Notes under the pieces: model-generated
Told to the model about the DNA's origin: nothing
Seen by the model: the letters and a program-made list of their open reading frames with translations, nothing else
Database searches by the model: none
Made by a program: the position numbers and the translations under genes
Source of the DNA: Streptomyces marianii
Lineage (GTDB): Bacteria > Actinomycetota > Actinomycetes > Streptomycetales > Streptomycetaceae
Length of the DNA stretch: 64,000 nucleotides
Direction: 5' to 3'
NCBI RefSeq assembly: GCF_005795905.1
Contig: NZ_VAWE01000001.1
Span: 5,321,001 to 5,385,000 of the forward strand
In this document: one piece after another, positions 34,593 to 43,259 of the stretch
Layout of the letters: each line of letters opens with the position of its first letter
How positions within the stretch are numbered: position 1 is the stretch's first letter

Positions 34593-34859
34593 ATGACGAC
34601 GCAGCACTGGAACATCGACTTGTCGTTCGAGGAGGACGGGACGCGGACGGCCTGCAAGGCCTCCCTCAGCGGTCCCAACGCTCCCGGCGTCGAGGGCAAG
34701 GGCATAGCGCGACGCAATCCGGGCGACAGCCCGGACGCGAGGATCGGCGAGGAACTGGCGGCGGCCCGCGCCTGCTCCGAACTGGCTCATGAACTCGTCG
34801 GCCGTGCGGCGGCCGACGTCGAGAGCCACACCCACCGGCCGGCGAACATCGGCATGTGA
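34593..34859 (+). CDS. DUF1876 (dsRBD-like) small protein
   Basis: 88 aa. MTTQHWNIDLSFEEDGTRTACKASL and the GKGIARRNPGD(S)PDARIGEELAAARACSELAHEL segment define DUF1876, a small actinobacterial family with a double-stranded-RNA-binding-like alpha/beta fold. The function is unknown. AAGGTGACCC precedes the ATG. It lies 62 bp after the SRPBCC gene on the same strand and is followed by a strong terminator, so the two may share a transcript. Confidence 0.85.
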   Translation: MTTQHWNIDLSFEEDGTRTACKASLSGPNAPGVEGKGIARRNPGDSPDARIGEELAAARACSELAHELVGRAAADVESHTHRPANIGM

Positions 34860-34906
34860 CGGCGGGCGATCCGCACCGGCCCCGCAGGCCGGCGGCGGGC
34901 CGACAC

Positions 34907-34951
34907 CACGCGCCGGTGGCCGGGGAGCGACTCTCCGGCCACCGGCGCGTG
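34907..34951 (+). terminator. Hairpin terminator after the DUF1876 gene
   Basis: Arms 34907-34923 and 34935-34951 are perfectly complementary, and the inner GGAG/CTCT extends the stem to about 21 bp with a CGA loop. Confidence 0.75.
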
Positions 34952-35061
34952 ACGCGACCGCCGGGTAGGGATCCGCCTCGCGGTACCCCCGGGAAGTCCC
35001 CGGTGGCGGCCGGGCGGGGACGCGGTAGCGGCCCCGTCGGGAGGGCCAGGGCCGGGGAGGG

Positions 35062-35349
35062 TCAGGCGCCGCCGCTGGAGCTGTGCCGTACCTCGAACCC
35101 CACGAGCCCCTCGGATTCCTCGTCGCTCACCTCCACCGCGCGCACATCGGCGGACGGCGGCCCTACCCGCGCCCACCGCAGGAGCGTCTCGACGGCGTCG
35201 GGACCTCCCTCGAACACGGCCTCGACCCTTCCGTCGGTCAGGTTCCGCACCCAGCCGGACACCCCGTGCTCCTCGGCGACCCGCCTGCACGTGTCCCGGT
35301 AGAAGACGCCCTGGACCACCCCGGAGACCACTACGCGCTTTCGCACCAT
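35062..35349 (-). CDS. Acylphosphatase
   Basis: 95 aa. RKRVVVSGVVQGVFYRDTCRRVAEEHGVSGWVRNLTDGRVEAVFEG contains the catalytic Arg (FYRDT) and Asn (VRNLTDG) of the acylphosphatase fold. It hydrolyses carboxyl-phosphate bonds such as those of acetyl phosphate. Compared with common AcyP proteins the G-F-R loop reads G-V-F-Y-R, which is frequent in actinomycetes. It is a single gene, opposite in direction to the DUF1876 gene. Confidence 0.92.
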   Translation of the reverse strand: MVRKRVVVSGVVQGVFYRDTCRRVAEEHGVSGWVRNLTDGRVEAVFEGGPDAVETLLRWARVGPPSADVRAVEVSDEESEGLVGFEVRHSSSGGA

Positions 35350-35459
35350 GCCTCCGGATCGTACGAGCCGGTGGGCCGCGTCCGGCGGTGACGCGTCGCG
35401 CGCGGCGGCACGGATGCGGCCAGGCGGTCAGGCCCGTCGGGAGCGGGTCCCGGTGACCG

Positions 35460-35912
35460 TCAGTCCCACAGCTTGTACGTCACCTCGGGCGACAGGTGCT
35501 CGGGCCTGCTGCCGGGGAAGCTGAGGTGGAGCTGCCCGTAACGCTGCTGATCGGGGTTCTTCTCCCATGCCTCCGGGCGCTCGAACCTGACGTTCACCGG
35601 GTACGAGTGGAACGTGCCCGCGGCGCAGTAGGGCTTGCAGTCGTTGACCACGTTCAGCCCCGTGCCCACGGCGGACGTCGGACCCCACGACGACCACTTG
35701 AGCTCGGTCAGCCCGCTGTTGCCGTCCCCGCAGGCGATCAGGAACTCGCTCGGTCGCACCTGCGCCTTCATGAAGCAGTCCACGACCACGACCTCGTCAC
35801 CGGGCTGCGCCGCCGCGGAGGGGGACGCCGAGGCGGTCGCCGGTACAAGGCCTACTGCGAGCGGCATCGCGGCGAGGATCATGGCCGCGGTCCTCAGCTT
35901 GTGTGTCTGCAT
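35460..35912 (-). CDS. Small secreted protein, 150 aa
   Basis: The N-terminal 30 residues form a classical signal peptide (AAMILAAMPLAVGLVPATASASP). The mature part has four cysteines (VVDCFMK, IACGDGN, NDCKPYCAAG), suggesting disulfides, and ends in VTYKLWD. I recognise the type as a small secreted Streptomyces protein but know no function. ATG 35912 has GGGAGC 5 bases upstream. It is expressed towards the acylphosphatase gene. Confidence 0.8.
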   Translation of the reverse strand: MQTHKLRTAAMILAAMPLAVGLVPATASASPSAAAQPGDEVVVVDCFMKAQVRPSEFLIACGDGNSGLTELKWSSWGPTSAVGTGLNVVNDCKPYCAAGTFHSYPVNVRFERPEAWEKNPDQQRYGQLHLSFPGSRPEHLSPEVTYKLWD

Positions 35913-36225
35913 GTGTGCTCCCAGCCGTCTCTCCCCGAGCCACCCGGCCCACCGTCCCCACGAACCCCTACCACGCAGCGCGGCCCCGCACCCCGCAGGG
36001 CATCCCGACAGGCGCTCCCGACCTCCTTCGAACGGTTGCTCCTGTATCGACGCTACGGCCGCACCGGGAGACCCACCACTTACGGCGGACGTGACAACCG
36101 CACAGAGCGGAACGCGCACCCGCCGCTCTCGGCTGGTCGAGGGGCGGGGAGGCGCCGGGGGGCCGGCGGGCTGCCATGAGCGCCCCCGGAAGGCGCCTGC
36201 CGCGCGCAGCGCTGGCCGCGGGTCG

Positions 36226-37048
36226 GTTCGCGGCGATGGCCGAGTAGGTCCAGACGTCGGCGGGCATCTGATGCCGAAGCCTCCACGTGATGCCCATCGG
36301 CCTGCTTCCCTTGTGCGTCACGTAGTCCGCGGGGCCGAGGAGCAGCCGGGGCTGAGGTCCGCCGATATCCGTCTTCTTGTAGCGGCGGACGAAGAGGAGG
36401 ACGTGGCTTCCCAGCTCCTTGTGCGTCCGATAGCGAATGCCGGTGGGGGAGGTGTCCGAGGTCTGGTGCCTGGCCGAGGTCGTCAAGCTCGTCGTACGGC
36501 GGGGCGTCGTCCCCGAGGAGGCTCGTCAGGGAGCGCTCGATGACGCGAAGTCCGTGCCACTTCACGAAGGCGCAGAGCAGGTCGACGCCGTCAGCAGTCG
36601 CCAGCTCGGCCCGCAACTCGAAACCGAGGCTCGGGTCTTCGGGGGAGTTGGTGATGAGTGCCGTGTCGGACAGGGGCGTCGCCGGGCGGACGGTGTACAC
36701 CCCCTGGGCTTCCCTCTCGGCGATCGCGAGCAACTGCCGGGGGCCGTCGGCGACGAGGTCGACCCACTCGCGAGCCCCGTCCACGGTGTTCATCGCTTCG
36801 AGGATGTGGTTCGCCGCGTGCACCCGATCTGCTGCGGGTGGCCGTTCCAGCACCAGCCTGGTCGTCTCCGCCACGTGACGAGCGATGACGTGGGGGGATG
36901 ACTCGGGCCCCACGACGTCGTCCATCGCGTGCCATCGGCCGTCCGCTTCCAGGTCCTTGAGCCGGTTCTCCAGCCTCAAGGTGATCAACTGCTCGTAGAG
37001 CCCGGCAACCGGCTGCTCGGCGTTCACCGGCCTCGTCACCCGTCCCAC
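36226..37048 (-). pseudogene. Remnant of a DUF3427-type helicase with its middle deleted
   Basis: From 37048 down to about 36490 one frame encodes the N-terminal PLD-nuclease-like region (AGLYEQLITLRLENRLKDLE ... LGFELRAELATADGVDLLCAFVKWHGLR). A different frame from about 36460 to 36226 encodes the C-terminal DUF3427 region (HVLLFVRRYKKTD, GPADYVTHKGSRPMGITWRL). Intact members are about 1000 aa with a DEAD/DEAH helicase between these parts. That whole helicase (about 700 codons) is missing, the frame shifts at the junction, and the 3' stop is lost. Such helicase-PLD proteins are linked to defence islands. The evidence for decay is direct; the ancestral identity comes from memory of the family. 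Confidence 0.72.
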
Positions 37049-37087
37049 TCCCCTGCGACCACTTCCCGGAGATACCGCCGACAGCGA

Positions 37088-38092
37088 TCAGGGCCTGGCC
37101 ACCCCGTGGCACCCCCCGTACGCCGCCCTCGACCCGCACCAGCACAGTGCCCCCTTCGTCGGGGGCCATGGCGTCGCCTTGCCGCGGGCAGCCAGTGTCG
37201 TGGCGTACTGGGGGAGGAGCGAGGCGTCCGCGGGGGAGGTGGCCTCCGAAGCGGCGAAGGCCTCGTAGGAGGGGACCGTGCCGGTGACGATGCCGAGGTT
37301 GCCCGTGCCCGTTGCCGCGAGGTCGCGCAGGGCGGACTCGATGGCGGTGAGATGGGCGTCGTGGGTCGGGTACTCCGAGGCCAGCGAGGGGTACGTGCCG
37401 AGGAGTTCGGTCAGTTCGGGGGCCGGCCAGTGGAGGACCGCGACCGGGAAGGGGCGGGACAGGGCGGCCCGGTAGGTGCCCAGTTCGGAGCGGAGACGGT
37501 CGATCTCGGCGCGGAGCTCCGCGGGGTCCGAGGAGCCGAGGGCCCACAGGCGCTTGGGGTCGTGGAGTTCGTCCAGGGGGACGGCCGCTGCGTGGAGGCG
37601 GTCGGCGAGGGTGTCCCAGTCGTCGTGCGGCAGCGCCAGGAGGCGGCGCACGCGGTGGCGGCCCGTCAGGAGGGACTGGGTCGAGTAGGAGGTCTCCTCG
37701 TCCGGGGCGATGAGCCGGGTGACCGCCTCGGTGAAGGTGGAGTGGGCCGCCTCGAGTTCGTCGTGGGCCTCCAGCGTCTCGGCGACGATCTCCCACGGTG
37801 CCGCGTCGTCCGGTGCCGCCGTGCGGATGCCGTCGATGAGCGTGCGTGCCTCCGCCTCGTGGCCGTACTCCCACAGGTTGGCCGCCTGGAGCGCCTTGAT
37901 CAGGTGCGAGTTGTCCGGATCGTCGGCGAGGAGGCTGTCGTACAGGCCGCTCGCACGGGCCCGGTCGCCGGAGAGCTCCAGGTGTGCCGCGGCCTGGAGC
38001 AGCAGCGGCTCACGGTCCTCCGGGTACTGCTCCGCTGTGCGCAGCAGGCGCTCGGCTTCGGCGGTGTGGTCGGCAGGCGTGTCGGGGCGCAT
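37088..38092 (-). CDS. SEC-C motif protein with N-terminal TPR-like repeats
   Basis: 334 aa. The first 120 residues are tetratricopeptide-like helices (AERLLRTAEQYPEDREPLLLQAAAHLELSGDRARASGLYDSLL). The C-terminus carries the SEC-C zinc motif C-W-C-G-S-R-A-A-Y-G-G-C-H, as found at the end of SecA. The middle is uncharacterised. The SEC-C motif usually mediates protein-protein contacts. The start is ATG 38092; the much longer open frame upstream is a shadow of the sortase gene. It is divergent from a class E sortase. Confidence 0.85.
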   Translation of the reverse strand: MRPDTPADHTAEAERLLRTAEQYPEDREPLLLQAAAHLELSGDRARASGLYDSLLADDPDNSHLIKALQAANLWEYGHEAEARTLIDGIRTAAPDDAAPWEIVAETLEAHDELEAAHSTFTEAVTRLIAPDEETSYSTQSLLTGRHRVRRLLALPHDDWDTLADRLHAAAVPLDELHDPKRLWALGSSDPAELRAEIDRLRSELGTYRAALSRPFPVAVLHWPAPELTELLGTYPSLASEYPTHDAHLTAIESALRDLAATGTGNLGIVTGTVPSYEAFAASEATSPADASLLPQYATTLAARGKATPWPPTKGALCWCGSRAAYGGCHGVARP

Positions 38093-38158
38093 GCAGCACA
38101 CCGTACTGCTGTACGGGGCTTCGCAGGGGCCTGGTGACTTGGAGGGGCTGCCCCTATC

Positions 38159-39001
38159 GTGCGCCCCGTGCGGGAGCGGAGGCCGCGGCGGGGAGCCGGG
38201 CGGATACCTGTGGTCGTACAGGGGCGGCGGACACGGGCGTGCCGGGTGGGTGCCCGGGCCGGGCTCGCCCGCGCGCTCTGGGCCGGTGCCGAGATGACCG
38301 TGACCCTGGGCGTCGTGGTGCTCCTGCTTGTCGTGCACCAGCTCTGGTGGACCAACCAGCAGGCCAAGGAGGGCGCCGCACGGCAGGTCGAGGCGCTGGA
38401 GCGGGAGTGGGTACGGACGCCCGGGCCGGATGCCGGGGCCGGGTCGGGCGACGGCACGGGCCCGGCTGCGGGTGCGGGGCAGGGCGCACCGGACCGGGGT
38501 GCACCGAGCGCCGGAGCTGGGAGGGGTTCCGTGGAGGCGGCGCCCCGCCGGGACCAGGCGTACGCCGTGCTGCGCATCCCGCGGCTCGGCGTCGTCGCGC
38601 CCGTCGCGCGGGGCGTCGCCAGGCGGGGCGTGCTGGACGAGGGGTACGTCGGGCACTATCCGCGGACGGCGGAGCCCGGGCAGGCGGGAAACTTCGCGGT
38701 CGCGGGGCACCGCAACACCCATGGCGAGCCGTTCCGCTACATCAACCGGCTGCGCAAGGGCGACCGGATCGAGGTGGAGACCCGCACCGGCGTCTTCACC
38801 TACGTCGTGGACAAGCAACTGCCGCAGACGTCCGCGAGTGACGGCGGGGTGATCGCGGCCGTGCCGCGGAGCGCGGTCCGGCCCGGTTACGGGTACGGCG
38901 AGCCCGGCCGTTACGTGACGCTGACGACGTGCACGCCCGAGTACACGTCCGAGTACCGGCTGGTGGTGTGGGGAAAGCTCGCCGCCGTGCGGCCCCGGTG
39001 A
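38159..39001 (+). CDS. Class E sortase
   Basis: 280 aa. A basic N-terminus, one membrane anchor (EMTVTLGVVVLLLVVHQLWW), a Gly/Ala-rich linker, and the sortase barrel follow in order. The barrel has VLRIPRLGVVAPV, the catalytic His in FAVAGHRNTHG, the Cys in TLTTCTPEYTSEYRLVVWG and the Arg in the same strand. Class E sortases of Streptomyces attach LAxTG proteins, including long chaplins, to the wall. An LAxTG substrate lies 5.6 kb further on (44568-45719). GTG 38159 is a probable start; GTG 38168 is possible. Confidence 0.9.
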   Translation: MRPVRERRPRRGAGRIPVVVQGRRTRACRVGARAGLARALWAGAEMTVTLGVVVLLLVVHQLWWTNQQAKEGAARQVEALEREWVRTPGPDAGAGSGDGTGPAAGAGQGAPDRGAPSAGAGRGSVEAAPRRDQAYAVLRIPRLGVVAPVARGVARRGVLDEGYVGHYPRTAEPGQAGNFAVAGHRNTHGEPFRYINRLRKGDRIEVETRTGVFTYVVDKQLPQTSASDGGVIAAVPRSAVRPGYGYGEPGRYVTLTTCTPEYTSEYRLVVWGKLAAVRPR

Positions 39002-39173
39002 GCCACGCGCCGCGCCTGGCGGCCCGGCGCGGGCGGCCGCGGGCGCTCGGGGAGGGCCCGTGCCCGTCGCCGGTCTTTCCGCGGGCCGGGCATGAGGTGC
39101 GTCGTCGAGGTTTTCCACAGGGAACCCGGAGGACATTCCGCTCGTGTATAACGAGTGGAGGTTCGCATCACTC

Positions 39174-39239
39174 GTAGGGCCGCACAGCCATCGCCGTAGG
39201 GCCGCACAGCCATCGCCGTAGGGCCGCACGGCCACCGCG
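39174..39239. repeat. 22-bp tandem repeat, three copies
   Basis: Units begin at 39174, 39196 and 39218 (GTAGGGCCGCACAGCCATCG). The first two are identical and the third diverges. They lie just upstream of the small membrane protein gene at 39274. Confidence 0.75.
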
Positions 39240-39273
39240 GCGAGCGGGGCGGGGACGCAAGGGAGGGGCACGC

Positions 39274-39585
39274 ATGGCCGGTCAGACCTGGCGTGTGCTG
39301 AGGCCGCTCGCGCTGCTGCTCTTCATCCTCGTCGAGGTCTTCGTCGCCGAGGGCATCGGACTCTCCACCGCCGTGGCCCTCGCCGCCACCGCGGCGGCCG
39401 GTGCCGCGCTCGTCGCCTGTGCGCTGATCCTCTCGCGGTCGGTGCCGCGGGTGCCGCCCACCCGCATACGTACCGCGCTGCGTGATCGCGAGCAGCGCAC
39501 GGCGTTCCTGCCGCAGCGCGATCCCGACTCCGCGGGCCGCTGTCGGCCCAGGGCTCCCGGTCGTCCCTCGACGACGGCCGCGTAG
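39274..39585 (+). CDS. Small membrane protein upstream of a YidC paralogue (DUF6412-like)
   Basis: 103 aa with two membrane helices (LRPLALLLFILVEVFVAEG and AVALAATAAAGAALVACALIL) and a basic, disordered C-terminus. GGGAGGGG precedes the ATG. I believe this belongs to the small family that regularly sits in front of actinobacterial YidC-like genes (DUF6412), but that is from memory and not certain. The pairing suggests a helper of membrane insertion. Confidence 0.7.
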   Translation: MAGQTWRVLRPLALLLFILVEVFVAEGIGLSTAVALAATAAAGAALVACALILSRSVPRVPPTRIRTALRDREQRTAFLPQRDPDSAGRCRPRAPGRPSTTAA

Positions 39586-39703
39586 GGACGCCACCTCGCC
39601 CTGATCCTTCTCACGCGTGCCCCCTCGGGAGCGTGTGTCCCTTCGCGGGTCGTCATGCCGACATATCCGTTCTTCCCGGCACGACGAGACCCGGAGGGCC
39701 TCC

Positions 39704-40459
39704 ATGTCCGCACTCACGTCCCTGTTCGCTTCTCTGGTCGGCTGCCTCGCCGACCTGGTCCAGCCGCTGTTCCACACTTCCGCCGCCGCCGCGGCGATAG
39801 TCCTGTTCACCGTGCTGGTTCGGCTGGCCGTCCACCCGCTGTCCCGCGCGGCGGCTCGGGGGCAGAAAGAACGGGCCCGGCTCGCGCCGCAGATGGCCGA
39901 GCTGCGCAGGAAGCACGGCGAGGACGCGGAGCGGTTGCGGCGTGCCGTCCTGGAACTGCACACGAGGGAGAGGGTCTCGCCGCTGGCGGGCTGCCTGCCC
40001 GGACTGCTGCAGCTGCCCGCGTTCTTCCTCATGTACCACCTGTTCTCCAGCTCCGGGATCGGCGGGGAGGCGAACGAGCTGCTCGGGCACAGCCTGTTCG
40101 GTGCCGAGCTGGGCGGCCGGTGGGCCGACGCGCTCGCGCAGGGCGGGGTGTTCGGGCCGGCCGGGTCGGTGTACCTCGTGCTGTTCGGGATCGTCGCCGT
40201 CGTGGCCACGTTCACGTACGTGCGGACCGGGCGGCAGCTCGCGGCCGCCGGTCCGGCCCGGCCGGAGCAGGCGCTGCCGGGGATGGGTGCGATGACGAAG
40301 GTGCTGCCGCTGATGTCGTTCGCGACGCTGATCACCGTCGCCGTGGTGCCGCTGGCGGCGGCGCTCTATGTGGTGACCAGCGCGACGTGGAGCGCGGTGG
40401 AAAGGGTGTTCCTGTACCGGGACGCACCGGCTGCGGGGGCGCTGACTACCGTCGGGTAA
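39704..40459 (+). CDS. YidC/Oxa1-type membrane insertase paralogue
   Basis: 251 aa. Five membrane segments can be recognised: ADLVQPLFHTSAAAAAIVLFTVLVRLAVHPLSRAAARGQ with the conserved groove Arg, the cytoplasmic coiled-coil (RKHGEDAERLRRAVLELH), then PLAGCLPGLLQLPAFFLMYHLF, VYLVLFGIVAVVATFTYV and LPLMSFATLITVAVVPLAAALYVVTSATWSAVE. It inserts small membrane proteins. It is shorter than the main YidC of the oriC region and lacks its C-terminal basic tail, so it is an accessory insertase. ATG 39704 with GGAGGGCC is the start. Confidence 0.87.
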   Translation: MSALTSLFASLVGCLADLVQPLFHTSAAAAAIVLFTVLVRLAVHPLSRAAARGQKERARLAPQMAELRRKHGEDAERLRRAVLELHTRERVSPLAGCLPGLLQLPAFFLMYHLFSSSGIGGEANELLGHSLFGAELGGRWADALAQGGVFGPAGSVYLVLFGIVAVVATFTYVRTGRQLAAAGPARPEQALPGMGAMTKVLPLMSFATLITVAVVPLAAALYVVTSATWSAVERVFLYRDAPAAGALTTVG

Positions 40460-40610
40460 CGGTCCAGGTTGTGAACAGGGTCTTGTGGGCTGTCCTGTTC
40501 TCTTGGAGGATCAGCCAAACCTCCGAAGAAGCCGCACCTTCCCCTCCGCCGCACGCGGGGACTCCTCAAGCGGGGCCACCTCGACGACAGGGACCACAGG
40601 GAGAACAGAG

Positions 40611-41471
40611 ATGAAGCTGCTGCGTGTCGGTGAAGCGGGTTCGGAACGCCCCGCGCTGCTCGACCGGGACGGGACGACGCTGCGAGACCTGTCCGGACTG
40701 GTGCCGGACATCGACGGGGCGCTGCTCGCCGACGAGGAGGCGCTCGACCGGATCCGGTCGGCCGCGGAGGCCGGGGAGCTCCCGGTGCTCGACGCCGCCG
40801 GGGAGCGGATCGGCCCGCCGGTCGCCCGTGTCGGCAAGGTCGTGTGCATCGGGCTGAACTACCACGACCATGCGGCGGAGACCGGCGCGGCGCCCCCGGC
40901 CGAGCCCGTCGTCTTCCTCAAGGCGTCAGACACGGTCGTCGGACCCGACGACACCGTCCTCGTGCCGCGCAACAGCGAGAAGACGGACTGGGAGGTCGAG
41001 CTCGCGGTGGTCGTCGGGCGTACCGCGCGCTGTCTGGAGTCCCACGAGGAGGCGCTGGCCCACATCGCCGGCTACGCCGTCGCGCACGACGTCTCGGAGC
41101 GGGAGTTCCAGATCGAGCGCGGCGGCACCTGGGACAAGGGCAAGAACTGCGAGACGTTCAACCCGCTGGGACCCTGGCTGGTGACCCGGGACGAGGTGCC
41201 GGACCCGCAGGCGCTGCCGCTGAAGCTCTGGGTCAACGGTGAGCTGAAGCAGAACGGCTCCACCGCCGACCAGATCTTCCCCGTCGCCGAAGTGGTCCGG
41301 TACGTCAGCCAGTTCATGACCCTGTACCCGGGGGACGTCATCAACACCGGTACGCCCGCCGGTGTGGCGATGGGGCAGCCGGAGCCCAAGCCGTATCTGC
41401 GGGCCGGTGACGTCGTCGAGCTGGAGATCGAAGGGCTCGGACGCCAGCGCCAGGTGCTGAAGGACGCGTAG
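40611..41471 (+). CDS. Fumarylacetoacetate hydrolase family protein
   Basis: 286 aa. FAH fold: VGKVVCIGLNYHDHAAETG, SEKTDWEVELAVVVG with the two metal-binding Glu, and IAGYAVAHDVSER with the metal Asp. GGTWDKGKNCETFNPLGPWLV forms the lid and substrate loop, and GDVINTGTPAGVAMG the C-terminal motif. Members cleave C-C bonds of beta-diketo acids or act as hydratases; the sequence resembles the ureidoglycolate lyase/2-hydroxyhepta-diene-dioate isomerase group. A good AGGGAGAA site precedes ATG 40611. Confidence 0.92.
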   Translation: MKLLRVGEAGSERPALLDRDGTTLRDLSGLVPDIDGALLADEEALDRIRSAAEAGELPVLDAAGERIGPPVARVGKVVCIGLNYHDHAAETGAAPPAEPVVFLKASDTVVGPDDTVLVPRNSEKTDWEVELAVVVGRTARCLESHEEALAHIAGYAVAHDVSEREFQIERGGTWDKGKNCETFNPLGPWLVTRDEVPDPQALPLKLWVNGELKQNGSTADQIFPVAEVVRYVSQFMTLYPGDVINTGTPAGVAMGQPEPKPYLRAGDVVELEIEGLGRQRQVLKDA

Positions 41472-41556
41472 GCCGCACGGTCGGGGAGCCGTCCGGGGAG
41501 GCGCCGCACGGGCGGGGGCGAGGAGGAGGGAAGAGCGGGGCGAGGAGGAGAAGGGT

Positions 41557-41591
41557 CGCGGAGGGGGTGCGGGGGATTCACCCCCTCCGCG
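41557..41591. terminator. Bidirectional terminator
   Basis: CGCGGAGGGGGTG (41557-41569) pairs perfectly with 41579-41591 between the convergent FAH and heme-degrading-type genes. Confidence 0.75.
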
Positions 41592-41596
41592 GGTCC

Positions 41597-42082
41597 TCAG
41601 GAGGCGAGGAGGCGCTCCAGTGCCTCCACCACCATCGCGTGGTCCTCGACCTGCGGAAGGCCGGAGACCGTGACCGTGCCGATGACGCCGGCGCCCTCGA
41701 CGCGGACCGGGAACGATCCGCCGTGCGCCGCGTACCGGTCGGGATCGAGCCGGGACGACTCCTCGAACGTCGTGCCCTTGGCGCGGAACCTGCTGCCGAC
41801 GAGGAGCGAGCTCTCGCCGTAGCGCTCGACGACCCGCCGCTTGCGGTCGATCCAGGCGTCGTTGTCCGCCGACGACCCGGGGAGGGCGCAGTGGAACAGC
41901 TGCTGGCCGCCGCGACGGATGTCGATCGCGACCGGAGCCTGCCGCTCGCGCGCCAGTTCGGCCAGCGCCGAGCCGAGGGCCCAGGCGTCGTCGTGGGTGA
42001 ACCGGCGCAGTGTCAGACGCTCCTCCTGTGCCTCGAGCACGGCTATCCCGGGGAGGCCGGGCTGTGCACCGCCGCCGCTCAC
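41597..42082 (-). CDS. UPF0303/heme-degrading-domain family protein
   Basis: 161 aa. The segments LRRFTHDDAWALGSALAELARERQ, PVAIDIRRGGQQLFHCALPGSSADNDAWIDRK and GGSFPVRVEGAGVIGTVTVSGLPQVEDHAMVVEAL define the HbpS/UPF0303-like fold. That fold includes heme-interacting proteins of Streptomyces. Enzyme activity is unproven. GTG 42082 overlaps the stop of the oxidoreductase by 4 bases, so both are co-translated; the remaining open frame upstream is a shadow. Confidence 0.85.
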   Translation of the reverse strand: MSGGGAQPGLPGIAVLEAQEERLTLRRFTHDDAWALGSALAELARERQAPVAIDIRRGGQQLFHCALPGSSADNDAWIDRKRRVVERYGESSLLVGSRFRAKGTTFEESSRLDPDRYAAHGGSFPVRVEGAGVIGTVTVSGLPQVEDHAMVVEALERLLAS

Positions 42083-43203
42083 GCGCCGAGTTCCACGGTG
42101 ACGCCGTCGCGGGCGGAGCGGCGGGCCGCCTCCAGTACGTCGAGGGCGTCGGCCGCCTCGTACGCGGTGACCGGCGGGGCGGTGCCGTCGCGCAGGGCGG
42201 CGGCGACGCCGGCGTAGTACGCCGGGTAGTCGCCGGGCAGGGTCTCGACGGGGTGCCCGCCACCCGTCAGCGGCGACTCGCCGGAGCCCAGGCGCCCCCA
42301 CCGCTCCTGCGGCTCCCGGCCCCACGGCCGGCCCGGTTCCGGCCGGTCGCCGTCGCGCAGCGCGGCCTCCTGCGGGTCGAGGCCGTACTTCACATAGCCG
42401 GCGGCCGAGCCCAGGACCCGGAAGCGGGGGCCGAGCTGGGCGGTGGTGGCGCTCACGTAGAGGTGCGAGCGGACGCCTCCGGCGTGCGTGACGGCGATGA
42501 ACGTGTCGTCGTCGGTCTCGGCGCCCGGGCGGCGTACGTCGGACTCCGCGTACACGCGCACCGCCGGCCCGAAGAGGGTGAGGGCCTGGTCGACGACGTG
42601 GCTGCCCAGGTCGTACAGGAGGCCGCCGATCTCCTCGGGGGCGCCCGACTCGCGCCAGCCGCCCTTGAGCTGTGGGCGCCAGCGCTCGAACCGGGACTCG
42701 AAGCGCCGGACCTCGCCGAGCTCGCCGTCCTCGAGCAGACGGCGGAGGGTGAGGAAGTCGTTGTCCCAGCGGCGGTTCTGGAAGACGGACAGCAGCAGGC
42801 CGCTCTTCTCCGCGAGGTCGGCGAGCGCCCGGGCCCCGGCGGCGGTCCCGGCGATCGGCTTGTCCACGACGACGGGGAGTCCGGCGTCGAGGGCGGCGGT
42901 GGCGACCGGGACATGCGTCTTGTTGGGAGACGCGACGACGACCAGATCGAGCTCGTCCGCGCGCTCCCACAGCCCGTCGGCCGTGGCCGCGAAGCGGACG
43001 TCGGGGAACTCGGCACGTGCCTGGTCCCGGCGCTCCTCGCTCGACGTCACGACCGTGTCGAGGACGAGGCCCTCGGTGGCCGCGATGAGCGGGGCGTGGA
43101 AGACGGAACCCGCCAGGCCGTAGCCGACGAGTCCGACACGGAAGGGCGTCCCGGCCGGGGTGGGATTCCCGGTCGCGGCGCCGATGCCAGTGCTGCCAGT
43201 CAT
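42079..43203 (-). CDS. Gfo/Idh/MocA family oxidoreductase
   Basis: 374 aa. The Rossmann motif is FRVGLVGYGLAGSVFHAPLI, followed by VVVASPNKTHVPVATAALDAGLPVVVDKPIAG with the catalytic Lys of the DKP (usually EKP) motif. The C-terminal beta-sheet domain has EIGGLLYDLGSHVVDQAL with its catalytic Asp and His. It uses NAD(P) to oxidise or reduce a sugar or inositol-like substrate. It is divergent from a ROK regulator only about 60 bp away, so its operon is probably controlled by that protein. Either GTG 43212 or ATG 43203 may be the start. Confidence 0.92.
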   Translation of the reverse strand: MTGSTGIGAATGNPTPAGTPFRVGLVGYGLAGSVFHAPLIAATEGLVLDTVVTSSEERRDQARAEFPDVRFAATADGLWERADELDLVVVASPNKTHVPVATAALDAGLPVVVDKPIAGTAAGARALADLAEKSGLLLSVFQNRRWDNDFLTLRRLLEDGELGEVRRFESRFERWRPQLKGGWRESGAPEEIGGLLYDLGSHVVDQALTLFGPAVRVYAESDVRRPGAETDDDTFIAVTHAGGVRSHLYVSATTAQLGPRFRVLGSAAGYVKYGLDPQEAALRDGDRPEPGRPWGREPQERWGRLGSGESPLTGGGHPVETLPGDYPAYYAGVAAALRDGTAPPVTAYEAADALDVLEAARRSARDGVTVELGA

Positions 43204-43259
43204 GGGCCCCACTTAAGCAACGCTGTTTCCAAAGTGCAAGCGCACCGCACAATGGCGGG

